Below are positions 35,143-42,888 of a DNA stretch of 64,000 bases, piece by piece. The DNA lies in assembly GCA_963737745.1 (NCBI GenBank), contig CAVTTR010000008.1, forward strand, positions 1-64,000, read 5' to 3'. The translations under genes and the position numbers were made by a program. The DNA is from Bog-473 sp963737745. GTDB lineage: Bacteria; Actinomycetota; Acidimicrobiia; Acidimicrobiales; RAAP-2. The notes below the pieces were generated by a model. It did not search any database, had not been told where the DNA came from, and was given only the letters and a program-made list of their open reading frames with translations. The stretch's first letter is position 1; every line of letters begins with the position of its first letter.

Positions 35143-35490
35143 ATGGTGAATATGGCCATGACACTCGGGGCGAGCACCCCGACACAGTGCTGCCCGTCGG
35201 TGCTCGCCGCACCCCTCACAGCAGGGGATGCCACTGAGTTGGCCGCCGGGTTCAGCGCGCTGTCAGACCCCGTTCGGCTCCGGGTGCTCAGCATTCTGGC
35301 GGCCTCGCCCGACGGCGAAGTGTGCGTGTGCGAGTTCATCGAGCCCCTCGGCAAGAGCCAACCGACCATTTCGCATCACATGAAGATTCTCAGCGAGGCG
35401 GGCCTTGTTCAAGGTGAGCGGAGAGGCAAGTGGGTCTGGTACTCGCTCAACCATGATCGGCTGGCCAAGCTCCGCTCGTCGATCGCATAG
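35143..35490 (+). CDS. arsR: ArsR-family arsenic-responsive repressor
   Basis: About 115 residues: 'TELAAGFSALSDPVRLRVLSILAASPDGEVCVCEFIEPLGKSQPTISHHMKILSEAGLVQGERRGKWVWYSL', a winged HTH with the metal box ELCVC-like EVCVCE on the alpha3 helix for As(III). An extra CC lies at the N-terminus (TPTQCCPS). The frame is open from an ATG at 35107, but that codon lies inside the -10 element, so ATG 35143 (GGGAAGG just upstream) or 35152 is preferred. Confidence 0.9.
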   Translation: MVNMAMTLGASTPTQCCPSVLAAPLTAGDATELAAGFSALSDPVRLRVLSILAASPDGEVCVCEFIEPLGKSQPTISHHMKILSEAGLVQGERRGKWVWYSLNHDRLAKLRSSIA

Positions 35491-35670
35491 AGGCTTCCGG
35501 GCACCTCGTTGAAGTGCCCCCGTTTATCGGTTACCGCGAGTTCGTTGCCTGCCCCATCCAGCCGGGAGGGTGAGACACGTCGAATCAGGCACTTATGGGG
35601 CACGCCCCACCCTGAATGGACGACGTGAATGCGGATCACGTCACTGAGTAGCCAATAAGCGTGGCGGCGA

Positions 35671-36165
35671 CTATCGGCCCACTCCATAGAGCTCGGTGAG
35701 CGACGTTCCAGAGGCCTTAATCGCCACCCGGATACGGCGATGTGACTCCTTGAGCTGAGCGTCGAGCCGGCGCACGTCGTCGAGAAGCTCGAGGGCCAAG
35801 TCGAAGCGCATCTGCTGGGTCGGGGTCTCAGGGCAGAGGTTGGCCATAAAGACGTCCACCTCAGATACGTACATTTCCTTGGCAATTCCACCAGGCGCAA
35901 GCTCGGCCAAGAGGGCGTGGAGGCGACAGATGACGCGGGTCCGATGACTGCCAATGTCCATGTTGCGCTTGGCCAAGAGACGCAGCACTTCACCATGGTC
36001 AGCTCGTTCCACGCCACGAAGCATCGGTGCCCGCAGAGCCGCAATGGCGATCGAATGGGCATCGTTGGGATCGTTCTTGTTGGAACGACCGGTGGCGAGC
36101 GTTCGGACCCGAGACGCCAGGGTGGCCGGGACGTCGAGCACGTCTCCTGAGAGACGCGGATGCAA
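35671..36165 (-). pseudogene. IS110-type transposase fragment
   Basis: The middle of an IS110 transposase is recognisable: 'DVLDVPATLASRVRTLATGRSNKNDPNDAHSIAIAALR', then a coiled segment 'QMRFDLALELLDDVRRLDAQLKESHRRIRVAI'. The catalytic N-terminal DEDD start and the whole C-terminal transposase_20 domain are missing: the frame ends at 'LYGVGR', just where that domain begins. No ends or flanking repeats can be drawn. An inactive remnant next to the arsenic island. Confidence 0.75.
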
Positions 36166-36516
36166 GCCCGTGCTCTGAAGGCCTCATCTTGAGGCCGCCG
36201 CCCATGACTGCCGCTTCGACGATCTGAATTTCTGGAGGCTGGATGGCCAGATGCCCAATGCCCGCTCGTCACCGGAGCATTCATCGTGTTGCAGAACGAG
36301 GTCCGGCAGCCGGCCGTGGCAACAAGGTTGTCTTCGTGGAGATCACGGTTGATCCCGAGCGCGAGACTGCACCCAATCGCCGGCTCGAGGCGCGGCCCTC
36401 CAGTAGATGCGGCGTCTCTTCTGCGGAGGGGGCCGGTGGCAGATGGGTCGATGCGGTCGAGGTTCGTGCACAAGCTTGAACCAGACGAACCGAGTCGTCT
36501 CATGCCGTCGAACCGG
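36166..36516. other. Degenerate region next to IS110 remnant
   Basis: About 350 bases with overlapping open frames on both strands but no recognisable protein. It probably includes eroded 5' sequence of the transposase and unrelated flank. Confidence 0.4.
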
Positions 36517-37136
36517 TCAGGAGATCGCTGGCATACCAACCATTGCGCGGAATTCGTCAGTGGTATTCGTGACCGGGAAAGGCTCGCTTGGCACTTCGAG
36601 GCCTAGCCGCTCGCAGATCGGATCCCACCCGTCCGTCGGAGACCATTCCAAAAGGCGATCGCCTGGGACGCTTTGCCGCACGGCTTGGTTATGTCGCTCG
36701 TAAGCGTCCATCATGACCATGGGGTCTTCAAACGCATCACTGAAGCGATCACGCAGTAGCTGAACGACAGCAGCCATCCAAGGCGCCAACTCCGGCGGAA
36801 CCTTGTCAAACGATTGAAAGATGGTGTTGGATGCGCTGCGGTACCAAGATTCCGGGTCTCGCACAGAAAGCAGCACGAGCGCGTCGGGTTCGCGGCTGAC
36901 AGCTCGGGCCAGAATGAACAACCGGGCCAGTCGACCAGAGAAACATAGCCAGCAGGCATCGTTGCCCAGTCAACGGGTCTGCCTTCGATAGCGTCGATCC
37001 AGCCCGGAGCTTGGGTCGGATCCCCGAGGATCTCGACCATGTGATGGCACGGGCCGCCCAACAATTGTTCGAGGGCGATCTTCAATGAATGGGTACCCGT
37101 ACGACCGACTCCGGCACCTACAACTCTTAGCGTCAT
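36517..37136 (-). CDS. Sulfotransferase family protein, frameshifted
   Basis: The start MTLRVVGAGVGRTGTHSLKIAL has the 5'-phosphosulfate-binding loop (GRTGTHSLK). 'GGPCHHMVEILGDP' and 'AGYVSLVDWPGCSFWPELS' follow, then in another frame 'SREPDALVLLSVRDPESWYRSASNTIF' with the 3'-phosphate-binding SVRDPESWYRS. One base is missing near 36900; the span of 620 bases needs one more for 207 codons. The restored protein matches the actinobacterial 'sulfotransferase_17/NAD-dependent' type of about 206 residues. Substrate unknown. Divergent from DUF427. Confidence 0.82.
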
Positions 37137-37342
37137 TTTGTTTCGCCGATCTCTCGCCATGGGTAGCGTCTGCCGTGAATGTACTGCCCATCGGATTCTG
37201 AAGTATCTATACATACAAGGTAGAAATACATGGATCGTCGTGTGGGACCGGCTAAGACTGTCATCACACAAATGGTCAGAGCGGCGCTTAGAAAAGTCAG
37301 CCACGAGCCGTCCTCGGCGACCCGCCGGTAGCCTGTTGGTTC

Positions 37343-37708
37343 ATGACGCCAGGCCACATGATCAGCATCGTCCCAACCGTCGCTCATGTGGAAGTCCGGC
37401 TCGGCGGCCGTCTGCTCGCCGCCACCGACCGGGCCATGAAGCTCGACGAGACCGGGCTGCCCTCCCGCTATTACCTGCCGCCTGACGACGTGCAGATGGA
37501 TCTCCTGAGGCCCACGACGTTCCACACCAATTGTCCGTTCAAGGGTGAGGCGTCATATTGGTCCGCCGACCTCGACGGCGAGATCCATGACGGCATCGTA
37601 TGGAGCTACGAGACACCGATGGCTCAGGCCGCCGAAGTGAAAGGGATGTTGTCCTTCTATCCCAACCGTACCGAGGTGATGGTTGACGGTCAGTCCCTTC
37701 GCGACTGA
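37343..37708 (+). CDS. DUF427 domain protein
   Basis: 121 residues with the DUF427 signature: 'VEVRLGGRLLAATDRAMKLDETGLPSRYYLPPDDVQMDLLRPTTFHTNCPFKGEASYWSADLDGEIHDGIVWSYETPMAQAAEVKGMLSFYPNRTEVMVDG'. Conserved points are the 'YYLP..D', 'T.C.FKG.A.YW' and 'W.Y..P' motifs. A small beta-tent fold, function unknown. An ATG 15 bases further in is an alternative start. Stand-alone. Confidence 0.88.
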   Translation: MTPGHMISIVPTVAHVEVRLGGRLLAATDRAMKLDETGLPSRYYLPPDDVQMDLLRPTTFHTNCPFKGEASYWSADLDGEIHDGIVWSYETPMAQAAEVKGMLSFYPNRTEVMVDGQSLRD

Positions 37709-37887
37709 CCCACCCGTGGAGTTCGACCGCCTACCAGTCAGCCTGACGACTCGCAAGCGCGAAGGAGTGCCGAAGTCCCAGACTCGGAGTGTCAAAGGTC
37801 CTCCCGGCGTCCGGCAGAGCGGGATGAGGTCAGACCATGTCGCAAGACCGTCCACGGTTCGTCGGACTGCAAGGCAATGGATGCGCG

Positions 37888-38721
37888 TTAAGGCGGGCTT
37901 ACATAGCCGGCCAATTGCGAGTCGCCGTCACCAGTGTCGGCCGTCGCTTGGTCAGTCCCGGTCTCGACGACCGAGAACCTGGTTCGATCCCCATCCCCAT
38001 TCACCACATCCGGTCCGGACTGCCCGGGCGCATCGTCGGTGACGATCGCCACGTGCACGGCCGACGGGTCCACCCCGAGTGACAGACCGTAGACCGCCAC
38101 GTCGCCAGGCGAAGCAACATATCCGCTCGAAGCCGGGTGCCACTCGCCGTTGGCGACCCCCCACTCGTAGAAGCTGACGGCTCCGCCGTTGATCTCGCCC
38201 GGCCCATAGCCGTAGGTAAAGGCAACCTCGGCCTTCTGCCAGGCCCAGGCGGCGAAGTCGGCGCACCACTCCTCGGACTTTTCGCCACTCGGGCAGCCCG
38301 GCGTGCCGGCGTTCCAGTAGGCGCTGAACTTGTTGCAGTAGGAGTTAGCGGGCTCGGTGCTGTAGCCCACCTGGCTCTGGGCGATGGCCACAATGCGCTG
38401 GGGCACGCTCAAGCCAGCCAGTGTGGCCTGACGCGGTACCGGGAAGGACTCGGTGGCGCCGAAGACCCCGCGCAGGTTTGCCGCAAGAATGATCACCACC
38501 GCGCTGCTCCCGACGATGAGCCCAACGCGACGCCTTGACTTGGCCGGCGGGCGCAACCGCACGGTCCTAGTCCTGCGTGGGTCTCGATTGGAAGGGTGTT
38601 CCACCTCAAGGGGCGCCCGTTGCGGAACACGCCGCTGGTTCGTTGATACGGACCGACCACGTGACGTGGAGTGAACAAGACGTCGGTCTGAGCCGTCATG
38701 GCCCCGCTGGCTTTCCGTCAT
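37888..38721 (-). CDS. CHAP-domain cell-wall amidase-like protein
   Basis: 277 residues. A long basic cytoplasmic N-terminus (about 75 residues) is followed by one membrane helix (VGLIVGSSAVVIILAANL). The external CHAP domain has 'QRIVAIAQSQVGYSTEPANSYCNKFSAYW', catalytic Cys in 'SEEWCADFAAWAWQKA' and His in 'SAVHVAIVTDD'. CHAP proteins hydrolyse peptidoglycan cross-bridges. The ATG at 38721 overlaps the stop of the 51-residue micro-ORF (ATGA), so it is the last gene of the DUF4405 operon. A wall-remodelling role is inferred. Confidence 0.82.
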   Translation of the reverse strand: MTESQRGHDGSDRRLVHSTSRGRSVSTNQRRVPQRAPLEVEHPSNRDPRRTRTVRLRPPAKSRRRVGLIVGSSAVVIILAANLRGVFGATESFPVPRQATLAGLSVPQRIVAIAQSQVGYSTEPANSYCNKFSAYWNAGTPGCPSGEKSEEWCADFAAWAWQKAEVAFTYGYGPGEINGGAVSFYEWGVANGEWHPASSGYVASPGDVAVYGLSLGVDPSAVHVAIVTDDAPGQSGPDVVNGDGDRTRFSVVETGTDQATADTGDGDSQLAGYVSPP

Positions 38722-38873
38722 GACCCGCCTATCGGCACCTGGGTGATGGTGGTACACCAACGTCGATTCCGGCCCGACGGTCCGGTATTCGAGACGGTAA
38801 TGTAGGAGGCGGCATCGTCGGTGCCGGTTGCGACCGTTATCGAGTCCCCGCCGCTGATCCCGAGCTCACCCAT
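38718..38873 (-). CDS. 51-residue micro-ORF coupled on both sides
   Basis: Begins MGELGISGGDSITVATGTD and ends 'CTTITQVPIGGS'. Its ATG overlaps the stop of the upstream gene (TGATG), and its stop overlaps the ATG of the CHAP gene (ATGA). This is a strong sign of real translation. The product is Gly/Ser/Thr-rich and beta-like, with no membrane segment. No family recognised. It may be a true small protein or only a translational relay. Confidence 0.6.
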   Translation of the reverse strand: MGELGISGGDSITVATGTDDAASYITVSNTGPSGRNRRWCTTITQVPIGGS

Positions 38874-39280
38874 CAGGTGGTTGAGACCTCCGTCGGGGGG
38901 TGCTTGCGAGCCGACACCGCTGATCCGCGCACCTTACGACGGAGTCGATCAAGACCTGCGACAACAAGTGCCCCAAGGGTGACCAAGATCAGGCATTGCA
39001 CGACGGTGTGCCATGCACTGAGATCCACCGGGGGGCCACCGACGTCGTGCAGCGACACGCTGCGAAGCCCACCCTTGGGTCCAACCCCTTTTAGTACGCC
39101 TCCGGGTAATCGCACGACTCCCTTGGGAACGTGGCGGTAGCCATTTCCGAGCGGTGAGGACGATGCAAACACATCGACCGCGACCACGGCGAGGAGCCAA
39201 AGCACAGCGACGGTGGCAATCGCGCCAACGAAGGCGAGGACACGCTTCCGAACGAGCAACTGCAACGACTCAGTCCTCAT
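38873..39280 (-). CDS. Hypothetical two-helix membrane protein
   Basis: 135 residues. Helices are 'VLAFVGAIATVAVLWLLAVVAVDVF' and 'TVVQCLILVTLGALVVAGL', with an external loop of about 55 residues (SSPLGNGYRHVPKGVVRLPGG) between them and a basic cytoplasmic tail. No family known. It overlaps the DUF4405 gene by 11 bases upstream and the micro-ORF downstream, so it belongs to a four-gene coupled operon. Confidence 0.68.
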   Translation of the reverse strand: MRTESLQLLVRKRVLAFVGAIATVAVLWLLAVVAVDVFASSSPLGNGYRHVPKGVVRLPGGVLKGVGPKGGLRSVSLHDVGGPPVDLSAWHTVVQCLILVTLGALVVAGLDRLRRKVRGSAVSARKHPPTEVSTT

Positions 39281-39767
39281 CGATCGTCTCTCCCGGGTGC
39301 TGCGGTGACCTTCTCGTCATCCGGCGAAAGGCATTCGTGATCCAGCGCCAATCGAGCCCAACGTGGATCCCAATCAACCCGATAGCGACGCCAGCTGTCG
39401 TCCCGTGAAGGTTGTTCCAGAATTCGTTGCTATTAAATACGACTCCGAAAACACGCCAATTTGTGATCAAGATGCCCGAGCCGATACACAGCATCAGATC
39501 GCCCAGTAGTGCCAAGTTCACGAACCACATGACACGACGACGGCCTGACGTCGTGAGCATGCCCTTCGTCGTCCGAACGGCCCACTCCCAGTGCAACGAG
39601 AAGTGGAAAAGGAGCGCTACGCCGAACGCGATGCCAAACCACTCGTGGAGACTGAGGCCCGTAAAGTCCTCCGCGTAGGCGATCGCGAAAGCGACAAAGA
39701 GCACCGTGTCGAATACCAGATCGACCTTCGTGCGGGTGGAGATGCGATGACGCCGAGCGGCGACCAT
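39270..39767 (-). CDS. DUF4405-like cytochrome b-type membrane protein
   Basis: 165 residues with four helices. Helix 2 reads 'SLHEWFGIAFGVALLFHFSLHWEW' and helix 4 'WNNLHGTTAGVAIGLIGIHVGLDWRW'. The paired histidines fit a di-heme b-type cytochrome core like DUF4405 and cytochrome b561 families. The ATG at 39767 follows AGAAGGA; the open frame to 39818 would use a TTG and looks non-coding. First gene of the operon ending with the CHAP amidase. Electron-transfer partner unknown. Confidence 0.8.
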   Translation of the reverse strand: MVAARRHRISTRTKVDLVFDTVLFVAFAIAYAEDFTGLSLHEWFGIAFGVALLFHFSLHWEWAVRTTKGMLTTSGRRRVMWFVNLALLGDLMLCIGSGILITNWRVFGVVFNSNEFWNNLHGTTAGVAIGLIGIHVGLDWRWITNAFRRMTRRSPQHPGETIDED

Positions 39768-39986
39768 CGAGGCGTCCTTCTTAATGATCCCCTCATTGCG
39801 AAGATCCGTACGGCTCAAAGGTGCGCCTCCGTCTCCTCGTGGCCAGCGGCCTTACCCCATTTATATACCGAGTATGCAGACCGACCGATTCCTGAAATTG
39901 GTGGCCCCGCAGCTTCGAGAGAGTTGCGCTGCCAAAAGCCTCACTCGTCAGTCTCTTCATCTTGAGGGTGTCCCCGAGTTCAATCA

Positions 39987-40175
39987 ATGCGGACAGCTCC
40001 ATTCGGCACCGGGGGGCTAGCACCCGGTGCCGTCCTACTGGCATCCCCTGTCGCCGTCGAGCTGTACGAGGCGCTCGGGAGACATGGCTCGACGGCCCCT
40101 TTCCCTCCAGCCCTCATTGGTGTGCTGATCGCCACCCTGCTCGCAGTTCCAGTCGGAACTCGCCTAAGAAGTTAG
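39987..40175 (+). CDS. Possible small membrane protein
   Basis: 62 residues with two hydrophobic segments (LAPGAVLLASPVAVELYEAL and LIGVLIATLLAVPVG). No ribosome site stands out, and the composition may simply reflect GC-rich DNA. Reported at low confidence because the gap between the flanking genes has no other candidate. Confidence 0.22.
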   Translation: MRTAPFGTGGLAPGAVLLASPVAVELYEALGRHGSTAPFPPALIGVLIATLLAVPVGTRLRS

Positions 40176-40243
40176 AGGGTCGCCCGAACCCGCTCCAGCG
40201 CATCTCGTGGAGCTGCGGGTGCCGAGCTGGCGGAGACGGAAAT

Positions 40244-41551
40244 TCAACGATCTCTCATCCCGATCCAAAGGCGAACTTCTCGAAGCACCCCGATCACTGC
40301 GGCACCCATCCCCAAGACCATGAGCGCGAAGGTTGCAACGAGCCAAAGGTCCCACGGCGTTCCCGGAGCGCCGGCCGGGCTGGCGTTCAGGAAGCCGGGC
40401 GCATGCTCGGCCATTGCGCCCCACCAAACCGCTGTGGCAGTGACCATGATCACCATCGCCAAGGCAACAGCGCCGGCCAATATCGCTTCTGCGGTCAGCA
40501 TCGCGGTGGAGAACTCGACTCGTCGGCCTGCTGCCATTGCGGCCAAGGCCCACAACGTCAAAGTTATGACGATGAAAGCCGCCCACACCAAGAACAGCAC
40601 CTCGTTCCAATGGATACCGCCTTTGGATTGATTCGTAGGGAGGTGGTTGGCCCAAACAACCAGAGGTACCGTCACTGCGACGGTCACGACGGTACCAATG
40701 ACAGCGCGCACGAAATGGCCCTGTAGAGAGGGCCAACCTCCGGCTCGCAGAAATCGCACAAAGGCGGGGACCGCAAGAATTGCCCCGATGACCACCAGGA
40801 TGCTCGCCACTGCGGCCACCGCTTGAAGCACGGTAAACGCAACGTCAGGCACGCGATGTGCGCCGACGCTGTGAGGCAGTGCCTGATCAAAGTGCTCAGC
40901 GAACTTTGCGAAGCTGGCGCCGGCGATCACGAATGAAGTCCAAGAGGCGAGTACAGTCAGGGCTCCGGCCCGGATTCCGTCCGGCGCAGGCAGTGCGCCA
41001 CCTGTCAGTCCCGTTTGCCTGGCCCACTGGCGGAGCCCGCCGCTCACAAGGCTGAGCTGAATCCGAGCAGGCACCCTGCAGCCGTACTCGTCGTCGAGCA
41101 GGGTCGTGAGTTCGTCACCGTATTTGGCTCGCCACGACCTGGGATACCAGCGGAGACGGGGATCGTCCACGCTGCCCGTGCTCGGGGGGCCATCTTTCGA
41201 ACTCGATCCCTCGGCCGGCATCACGCAAGCCTCGGCTGAGGTTTCCGTACAGCTCTTGAGGCGTGCTTCTCCTACACGAGCAAGCTCCCGCATTTGGTCC
41301 ACCGAGTCAGAGAGAGCCGACGATCCCGCGGCCGTGATTTGGTACGGGCGACGGCGATCGTCTGACTCGAGCGGCTCGATCAGCCCGCGCTCTTCCATCC
41401 GGGTGATCGCTCCGTAGAGTGCGCCTGGACCGAGCTTCACGCCTGCGAATTCTTCTATGTCCTTGAGGAGGGCGTGTCCGTGTTTTGGCCCGGCGGCGAG
41501 ACTCATGAGGATCAGGGTCGGCGGGTCGTTGGATCGACGGCGAGGTTTCAT
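40244..41551 (-). CDS. PadR-type regulator fused to six-helix membrane domain
   Basis: 435 residues. Residues 1-95 are a PadR winged HTH ('LILMSLAAGPKHGHALLKDIEEFAGVKLGPGALYGAITRMEERGLIE', 'DDRRRPYQITAAG'). After a Ser/Gly linker, 'LRWYPRSWRAKYGDELTTLLDDE' begins the domain usually encoded by a separate downstream gene. Six transmembrane helices follow, from about residue 195 to the end. In relatives the two parts are usually adjacent overlapping genes; here they are one open frame. It may be a membrane-tethered sensor-regulator, or a lost stop or indel may have fused two genes. Confidence 0.78.
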   Translation of the reverse strand: MKPRRRSNDPPTLILMSLAAGPKHGHALLKDIEEFAGVKLGPGALYGAITRMEERGLIEPLESDDRRRPYQITAAGSSALSDSVDQMRELARVGEARLKSCTETSAEACVMPAEGSSSKDGPPSTGSVDDPRLRWYPRSWRAKYGDELTTLLDDEYGCRVPARIQLSLVSGGLRQWARQTGLTGGALPAPDGIRAGALTVLASWTSFVIAGASFAKFAEHFDQALPHSVGAHRVPDVAFTVLQAVAAVASILVVIGAILAVPAFVRFLRAGGWPSLQGHFVRAVIGTVVTVAVTVPLVVWANHLPTNQSKGGIHWNEVLFLVWAAFIVITLTLWALAAMAAGRRVEFSTAMLTAEAILAGAVALAMVIMVTATAVWWGAMAEHAPGFLNASPAGAPGTPWDLWLVATFALMVLGMGAAVIGVLREVRLWIGMRDR

Positions 41552-41679
41552 GGGCTATAGGCTTACTACGTTCCACGTAGCTACGCAATACGTAGCTTTA
41601 CCTGAAAAGGTACAAATCACCCGTCGTCCTGTGGCTGTCCTCAACACGAGCGGGCCCAGTTCCGGTGTCGACGGCCTTC

Positions 41680-42330
41680 CTACGCGGAAGTTCCATGGAG
41701 GCGTGCCCGCAAGATGGAGACACCCGGACCGGTGAGCTGGCCGAGGTAATCACTACGGCCAGCCATGCTCATTACCAGCGAAAGGGTCGATCCGATGACC
41801 AGCGGTCCGGTGCCCGTAGCGAACGATCCATCGTCAGCGCGGAGCCGCAGACCGGCCACGGCAGTCCGACTGGCCACCGTGAAGTTGCGGCTGGCAAAGA
41901 AGGAGGCCACGGGCGCTAGTGCGTCTACGTCTGGTGTCCGCGGCAATCCCAGCGGCTGACGAATGTCTTGGGCGTGCACGAGGACCTCGCCCAAGTAGGC
42001 CCCGGTGTGGCCTGAGGGGGCAGTCGTGCTGCCGATAATGGCGCGGAAACGGTCGGGTGTCTCTGCGGGGGTGTTGCCCCGGTGCTCAACCATCTGGCGG
42101 CGGTTGTGCACATCAACACGGAAACGTGCGCCGAGCATGCTTCGCACCCATTGCCACTGATTCAGGCTTGCCGCGGCCGTCAGATGGGCAACGACCTCCT
42201 CGACGTTCCACTCTTCGCAGAGAGTATTGTGCTGCCACTGCTCGGCAGTAAGTTCCGACAGATCCTCCGCCAGCGCAGTCCGCTCGGCGTGCGCCATTGC
42301 CCAGAGGTCCTCGTCGGATGATCCGGCCAT
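41680..42330 (-). CDS. Mycothiol-dependent maleylpyruvate isomerase family protein
   Basis: 216 residues: 'WAMAHAERTALAEDLSELTAEQWQHNTLCEEWNVEEVVAHLTAAASL' (the typical 'T.C..W.V..V..HL' with metal His), 'GAYLGEVLVHAQDIRQPLG' (second His motif), and a C-terminal MDMPI_C-like domain 'GLRLRADDGSFATGTGPLVIGSTLSLVMSMAGR'. The family uses mycothiol as cofactor; many members act on unknown substrates. Complete length. Same strand as the membrane gene upstream, 18 bases away. Confidence 0.88.
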   Translation of the reverse strand: MAGSSDEDLWAMAHAERTALAEDLSELTAEQWQHNTLCEEWNVEEVVAHLTAAASLNQWQWVRSMLGARFRVDVHNRRQMVEHRGNTPAETPDRFRAIIGSTTAPSGHTGAYLGEVLVHAQDIRQPLGLPRTPDVDALAPVASFFASRNFTVASRTAVAGLRLRADDGSFATGTGPLVIGSTLSLVMSMAGRSDYLGQLTGPGVSILRARLHGTSA

Positions 42331-42348
42331 ATCTACCTTCCCATGCTC

Positions 42349-42883
42349 TCAGCTGTGATCGCCAACAATCACGAAGCCGGTCGCGATGAACCAGATCGGC
42401 ATGCCGAACAAGAAGGCGAAGAATGCGACGGGTCCTAGGCAACTGACGACGCCAACGAGCAACGACCACCAACCCAATGTCTTCGGAAGCGAATTGGCCG
42501 AGCGATTCAAGAGAATGGAGGCGCCCGTAGCCAAGGTCAGAAGAGCCATGCCGAAAATGAAGCCCAACTCGTTATTATCGCCAACGAAGTTCATCACTTT
42601 GACAATGGCGTACTCATGGTTGTGCGCAGCGGTAATCAACACAACTTCGAATACACCAGCGATGACAATTCCGGCGACAAGGAGAATGCCAGCGGCAAAA
42701 ACAACGTTGGGCCAGAAGGTCTGTCCTCTCCCGGCGTTTCGCAACACTGTCCGAAGCTGACTCACGAACAAGATCATGAGCGCCAGGCCGAACCCGACAA
42801 CGTAGACAGAGGCCCAACTCTGGGCCGAGTGGGCGTTGTAATAGGCGGCGACAGTCGCTCCTGAGGCGTTTCTCCTCGACCAT
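42349..42883 (-). CDS. Hypothetical membrane protein, probable frameshift near start
   Basis: A clean frame starts at ATG 42777 (MILFVSQLRTVLRNAGRGQ...) and gives four helices (AAGILLVAGIVIAGVFEVVLI, LGFIFGMALLTLATGASILL, LLVGVVSCLGPVAFFAFLFG). Protein-like sequence continues upstream without any start codon (AYYNAHSAQSWASVYVVGFG). An ATG at 42883, directly after the MFS stop, is in another frame. Deleting one base near 42855 would join MVEEKRLRS to that sequence and give about 177 residues. No family recognised. Likely co-transcribed with the MFS exporter. Confidence 0.6.
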
Positions 42884-42888
42884 CGATT

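Noticed and set aside
35409..36539. 376-residue open frame over the IS110 remnant
   Set aside because: The recognisable transposase segment is in a different frame; this one is compositionally random.
37978..37996. TGGTTCGATCCCCATC looks like a tRNA T-loop
   Set aside because: No acceptor or anticodon stems can be drawn, and it lies within the CHAP gene.
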